Shown here: one piece after another, positions 7,098-10,768 of the stretch
Position numbering within the stretch: the stretch's first letter is position 1
How the letters are laid out: each line of letters begins with the position of its first letter
Assembly (NCBI GenBank): GCA_004151065.3
Contig: NWUY0300009062.1
Coordinates: forward strand, 74,771-85,538
Direction: 5' to 3'
Source: Larix sibirica
Taxonomy: Eukaryota > Streptophyta > Pinopsida > Pinales > Pinaceae
Length of the DNA: 10,768 nucleotides
Notes under the pieces: model-generated
Told to the model about the DNA's origin: nothing
Databases searched by the model: none
What the model saw: only the letters and a program-made list of their open reading frames with translations
Translations under genes and position numbers: made by a program

Positions 7098-8553
7098 ATA
7101 TTACACCCCAAACTTCATTACAAAAATATTTGAATCCATAAAAATCTCAATAACATATATTATAAAATTATTTTAAATTAGATTATTCTTAACAACTTAT
7201 TATCAATCCTCTTGAATGCAATAACGTACAATTTGTTCACTCCTTTACATTTATATTGCCCTTTCTCTTTCGTGATTTTCCCTCATTTCCAGTTTAACTT
7301 TCCTTATTTTTTTATATATATTTTTTACTTATTATTTTCCTAATTTATTAATTTCTTCTTCCCAATTTCCAAATCCATAATTTTATTTTATTTTAAATTC
7401 AATTACCCCTTTTATTACATTATTTCTTTTTATTTTTATTTTGAATTTCCAATTTCCCACCAATTCCGGGAAAGAGACATTACATTAATAATGGATCACG
7501 GATGGATAAGGGAGATAGAAATAGTACAACGAATCCTAAGCTTCTATGAATTTACACATATACCTTAAAAAACAAACTATTATAAAAAATCATGAATGTG
7601 TCTTTATGTGCAAATCATTATTGTGCTATTATCAAAAGTTTTAATATTGAGATAATTACATAAACTTTTCTGACATTTTGATATAAATTAATATTTTATT
7701 TCAAATAAAAACAAATTCAAATTAATATTTTATTAATTAAAAATAAGATATTTTTAAAAAATTCATTAGATCTAAAACAAAATAAAAAGTTAAGAAATAT
7801 ATTAAAATATATTAAGATGTAGTCTTTTCAACTTTTTTTGAGCATATTTTTCATTTAATTTTGTTCATATTTTTATTGGAAATCTTTAGAAAATCTTAGA
7901 ATCTCATATATTAGCTATGGNAAAATCAATATGGACAGTACACTTGTACCATCCTCCTTCAATCTATGAAAAACATAGATGGTAGTCCACCCCAAATTCT
8001 AAGATATAAACACCTATCGATATAATTATCTATGTTTTATGTATGACGAAACTTTGACCTAAAGGCTTTTGTCCATTTTAAACTTACGCCCAAAAGAATG
8101 ACCTTCAAACTTGAACATTGAAGCATGACCACTTAAGGAAAAGGAAAATCAATGTAATCCTAATAATACAAACTAGTAAATCGCCTATCAGAATACGTAC
8201 AAAACTATCCATTCATTCATGAAAACATGAGTCATCAAATGGTACTCTATAGAGCGAAAGGTTTGAAAGTTCCTTTGATTTGTAGGATTGGTATGATATT
8301 TAATGTGATACAAAATATAACGACAAGCTTAACACTCATTGTTGCACCGAAGAGGCATACTCTATAAGCTAATAAGGAGATGTGTAACTCCTTTCACACC
8401 CATCCTAGAGTTCACATGCGTGTTTTTAAAATAATAATAATAAAATATTATTAAAAATAACATGTATACTCACACTAGACTTAAAACATTTAAAACTACA
8501 TATATATAACTACGCAAATAAGATGAGTTAAAACTAAAAAGGGATTTGAAGAA
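7098..8553. other. AT-rich intergenic DNA, no gene seen
   Basis: The pyrimidine-rich part at 7220-7460 and the AT-rich part at 7550-7920 carry no reading frame above background. A 7-bp-arm hairpin (atctatg and catagat) lies at 7962-7980 and an ATA array at about 8431-8443. The part at 7930-8420 is less AT-rich and might be an old element, but I recognise neither domains nor ends. Confidence 0.55.
7866..7920 (+). repeat. Dispersed repeat shared with 10158-10210, copy 1
   Basis: Shared ordered words are catattttt, ttggaaat, aaaatcttagaat and atattag. Identity by eye is about 75 percent over 55 bases, same strand. Both copies are in AT-rich DNA and element ends are not visible. Confidence 0.45.
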
Positions 8554-8582
8554 GAGATTTGATCCCTCTCGGAGCTTGGTAG
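8554..8582 (+). repeat. Dispersed motif, copy 2
   Basis: Bases 8554-8572 are identical to 58-76 and are followed by gagcttggta, similar to the first copy. Flanks on both sides are unrelated beyond about 30 bases. Confidence 0.55.
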
Positions 8583-8674
8583 ATCCCATTTCAAGATTAG
8601 CCTAATTCAAACACATACACTTCAAAGTATTAATACCATTGTGACATAAATAACATCTTGATTGTTACTATTCC

Positions 8675-8695
8675 CACAAAGATTCAATCTTTGTG
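8675..8695. repeat. Perfect 10-bp palindrome
   Basis: cacaaagatt and its exact reverse complement aatctttgtg are separated by a single base. Longer than the other short inverted repeats here. Function unknown. Confidence 0.8.
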
Positions 8696-8900
8696 AGTGA
8701 TATGATGCTTTTGTTGAACCCCTATATACTAACTATGTAATAATTGAATAAATTATATAACTTTAATCATATCTTAATTCTTTGAAATAACACATACTAA
8801 CATTGAATAGAGCTCTTGACAAATGTAAACCACGAGTTAAAAAAGATAACAACTAACTTTTTTAACAATTTAAAAAATCAAAAGTTTCTTCAAGCCATCC

Positions 8901-8923
8901 TATCCTACCCTACCCTACCCTAC
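8901..8923 (+). repeat. TACCC pentanucleotide array
   Basis: One variant TATCC unit followed by three TACCC units and a partial one. It resembles telomere-type DNA only superficially: the usual plant repeat is CCCTAAA. Confidence 0.85.
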
Positions 8924-8985
8924 ATATTTATAAGTGGTTACAATGCATATTAATAATACTTATTATTATTAACCACTTTAAATAT
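8924..8985. repeat. Inverted repeat with 16-17-bp arms
   Basis: The left arm at 8924-8940 (atatttataagtggtta) pairs with the right arm at 8970-8985 (taaccactttaaatat) with a one-base bulge, around a 29-base AT-rich loop. It starts directly after the TACCC array. A further taaagtgg at 8996-9003 can pair with ccacttta in the right arm. Possibly a MITE relic or simply a hairpin. Confidence 0.6.
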
Positions 8986-9003
8986 TATTGCATTATAAAG
9001 TGG

Positions 9004-9319
9004 GAATTGACTTCCTTGAAGAATTTGACAAATACAATTTTATTTCCTCCGACGATAAGTAGATGGCGAAAGCTTTAATTTATTGCGGGCGAAATCCACC
9101 GTATCTGTAGCTCTATGGACGACGTGAGTAACGCTTACTACACCAAAATTATAAATTTGTAATATTTTTAACTAGATCACGCACAGCATTAATTGATATA
9201 ACTTAAGGATTATAAGTCAAAACTACTCCTTAATATATATATATATATATATAAAAGTAGGGTTGATTGTAAATTTCTAATATTTTTGAAGAAGATAATG
9301 TATAACATTAGCTGGCCTA
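9004..9319. other. Intergenic DNA with AT microsatellite
   Basis: The part at 9045-9130 is less AT-rich and includes atggcgaaagctttaattta, whose frame stops after 15 codons. A pair of loosely similar 45-base segments (9149 and 9267, sharing taaattt, taatattttt and cattag/cattaa) flanks the AT array. No gene is supported. Confidence 0.5.
9233..9252 (+). repeat. AT dinucleotide array, ten units
   Basis: Uninterrupted (AT)10. Simple microsatellite. Confidence 0.95.
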
Positions 9320-9322
9320 GTA

Positions 9323-9476
9323 CTATATAATAAGGCCAAACAGCCCATGGGATCGCTTTTAATATCTGACGTCTTTACAGCACTCTTGAAATATCATGAA
9401 GTCCACGTAAAATCTGGAGCATAAAATACGCTGATACAAATCCATCTACAGAACCCACTACCATCCAAAACCCTAA
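9323..9476 (+). promoter_or_regulatory. Candidate promoter: TATA-like, site II and telo-box motifs
   Basis: Motifs in order are ctatataata at about 9323-9332 and agcccatggg at 9342-9351 (its reverse complement contains the TGGGCT form of a site II element). A second TATA-like word, ataaaatac, lies at 9421-9429, and AAACCCTAA at 9468-9476 is a telo-box. Site II plus telo-box is a known pairing in plant promoters of ribosomal-protein and snoRNA genes. Each motif is short and could occur by chance. An ATG follows the telo-box at 9479 but opens only a 12-codon frame. Confidence 0.3.
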
Positions 9477-9570
9477 ACATGAACTTTAAGGGCATGGCTC
9501 CTGATGACGATCCCTGAGAGGGATTCAAACGTCGAAAAAAGATAAGATAAAACGTAGATTCCTTTCTTTA

Positions 9571-9878
9571 TAGAAGTATTTTTAATTGCAATTTAAATGA
9601 CGTAGATGGACCGAATTCATTCTGAACAATGCCAATTTCATGAATAGACCACTCATGTGCATAGTTTCCACATAATCGGCGGATCTGAATTGTGTCGGAA
9701 TCAGTGGGTAAGAAAACCATTTGAATTTCACGTGCCGTCGATATCCTGTCGGCAGGCTTTGTTTTTGAGATCGCCGTATCAAGCTCCCAAAAGACAGCTA
9801 GACAGTTCTGTAATTGATGTGAAGTTTGCAGACCTGAGCCAAAGAATCAATCTGTTTCAATTTGTCGTTTCCGTTTGA
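9571..9878. other. Balanced-composition stretch with overlapping open frames, no product recognised
   Basis: This stretch has clearly more G and C than its surroundings. Three frames are open: plus-strand 9657-9878 (73 codons from ATG, ending DLSQRINLFQFVVSV), minus-strand 9782-9582 (66 codons from ATG), and a stop-free minus-strand frame of 92 codons, 9846-9571, which lacks an early ATG. The last includes LAVFWELDTAISKTK and IQIRRLCGNYAHEW. At most one can be coding. I favour the 92-codon minus frame slightly for its balanced residue use, as an exon or relic, but no domain is recognised and none may be real. Confidence 0.2.
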
Positions 9879-10097
9879 CAGAGCTCTGTTGTGTCTCTGC
9901 CTATTCGATCAAGTGGGAGTATACTGTTCATGCATGTGCTGTTCAATCAGATTTTTGACAATGTTATGAAGCTGGTTCTATGGATTGACTCACACAGACT
10001 TATCCTATCACACCATATTATTTTTGTCTTACTGTACTGGAATTTTAGATGAGAGTTGTTCACCATCTTCATTTGTGAAAATTCCCAAGCCTTTACA

Positions 10098-10109
10098 AAT
10101 AAATGTAAA
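10098..10109 (+). terminator. Possible poly(A) signal
   Basis: AATAAATGTAAA combines an AATAAA hexamer with a TGTAA word, followed by T-rich DNA. It could end a plus-strand transcript starting near 9350-9480. In AT-rich DNA this hexamer is expected often, so support is weak. Confidence 0.2.
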
Positions 10110-10157
10110 TGAGGGTGTAGTGTAATTATTTTATGTTTTTAGTATATATTCGTTTTC

Positions 10158-10210
10158 ATATTTTAGTTGGAAATTTTAAAAAAATCTTAGAATTTATATT
10201 AGTTATTGAA
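10158..10210 (+). repeat. Dispersed repeat shared with 7866-7920, copy 2
   Basis: Contains catatttta, ttggaaat, aaaaaatcttagaat and atattag in the same order as the first copy, with several substitutions and a few length differences. Confidence 0.45.
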
Positions 10211-10768
10211 ATTGTATAATTTGGGTGTTATAGGGATATTTGAGGGACTGAATCTATTTATGGATTCAAAAATACAATTTAAACACGTAGATTTAAATTT
10301 TACCAATAATCCAAACCCACCATAAAATAAATAAACTACTCCCATAATAAAAATTTGAAAATCTAAAATGTTAACCGTTAAATCACACAAATTTAAATGT
10401 AACACTATTCATACTTCTCCCTCATTTTGACTTTCCCATTCCTTTCCTATCACGTTTCATTTTACCTCTCATAATGTTTGAATGGTTCTTTTTCCTACTT
10501 TATCATATAACTTTATTTCTTTTCACACTTTTCAAATTTCCATTTTTTCACACTTTCATGTTATGTATGATTCTAATCTTTATTTTATTATATTATTATA
10601 ATATTAATAAAATATCATTAGTAACATATATGAACGATGGAGAACATTTAAAAATATCAAAGTATGAAAATAATAATGATATGATATAAGGGATGTTCTT
10701 GTAAAGTTTTTGCACCGAGATTAGTGAGGTGCTCTACATCCTAGTATAGTAGAGATGTTGTGACGTTT
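10211..10768. other. AT-rich intergenic DNA, no gene seen
   Basis: The plus-strand open frame at 10474-10689 encodes a peptide dominated by F, L, I, Y and N, which is what AT-rich noncoding DNA produces. At the right end, gcacc/ggtgc (about 10712-10732) and ctctac/gtagag (10732-10754) could form two small adjacent hairpins. The window ends before any element can be recognised. Confidence 0.55.

Noticed and set aside
8901-8923. Interstitial telomeric repeat
   Set aside because: The unit is TACCC, not the plant CCCTAAA, and there are only about four units.
9461-9482. Telomerase RNA template (aaaccctaaac)
   Set aside because: The word fits a plant template, but I see no upstream USE element with a correctly spaced TATA box and no conserved RNA context. 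A telo-box or chance word is simpler.
9490-9635. Box C/D snoRNA after the telo-box (TGATGA at 9502, CTGA at 9513 and 9622, ggcat/atgcc ends)
   Set aside because: The base before TGATGA is C rather than a purine, the first CTGA is far too close, the second is too distant for a usual snoRNA, and the terminal pairing is five bases and badly spaced.
10474-10689. 71-codon plus-strand open frame as a membrane peptide
   Set aside because: The F, L, I, Y and N excess is what AT-rich noncoding DNA gives, the frame contains TTATTATA-type runs, and nothing supports translation.
1-10768. CRISPR array, prokaryotic operon, defence system or virus
   Set aside because: No regularly spaced direct repeats, no bacterial gene packing or ribosome binding sites, and all coding traces are broken plant-type retroelements or unrecognised.

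Overview
The window reads as plant nuclear intergenic DNA and contains no intact gene that I can support. It is AT-rich and full of microsatellites. What coding character it has comes from decayed retroelements: an L1-type LINE whose tail carries a zinc-binding domain and an RNase H domain, a second LINE of a different type, one retroposed insert with target-site duplications, and a SINE-like unit. An RNase H domain on a LINE is typical of land plants. The second LINE type, together with the size of the gene-free space, makes a gymnosperm such as a conifer my best guess, but this is an inference from remembered sequence style and no marker gene confirms it. There are single ambiguous bases at 5165 and 7921.

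Layout. 1-740: AT-rich DNA with a 60-bp repeat pair and an AAAAAT hexanucleotide array. 741-2279: a retroposed insert on the minus strand, bounded by an 18-bp target-site duplication, starting with a short poly(T) and carrying a broken reading frame I cannot name. 2011-2841: a tandem duplication of about 416 bp that copied the 5' end of that insert with its right flank. 3200-3850: a broken LINE C-terminus on the minus strand. 3866-5072: AT-rich DNA ending in a 142-bp tandem duplication. 5182-5242: a second copy of a short piece of the minus-strand LINE. 5246-6533: the plus-strand LINE tail (linker, zinc-binding domain, RNase H), broken by a frameshift and three stops, followed by a duplicated block of about 93 bp in its 3' region.

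6902-7069: a SINE-like unit with a tRNA-type B box and flanking 18-bp repeats. 7070-9300: AT-rich DNA with small palindromes, a TACCC array and an AT array. 9320-10120: the only stretch with balanced base composition outside the retroelements. It has promoter-like motifs, overlapping open frames I do not recognise and a poly(A)-signal-like site, and is the one place where an unannotated host gene or transcript could hide. 10120-10768: AT-rich DNA again.

Nothing here forms a cooperating gene system. The story is sequence turnover: retroposition, then local tandem duplication, then decay. The clearest reconstruction is at 741-2841, where the order of events (insertion first, duplication second) can be read from the position of the target-site duplications.
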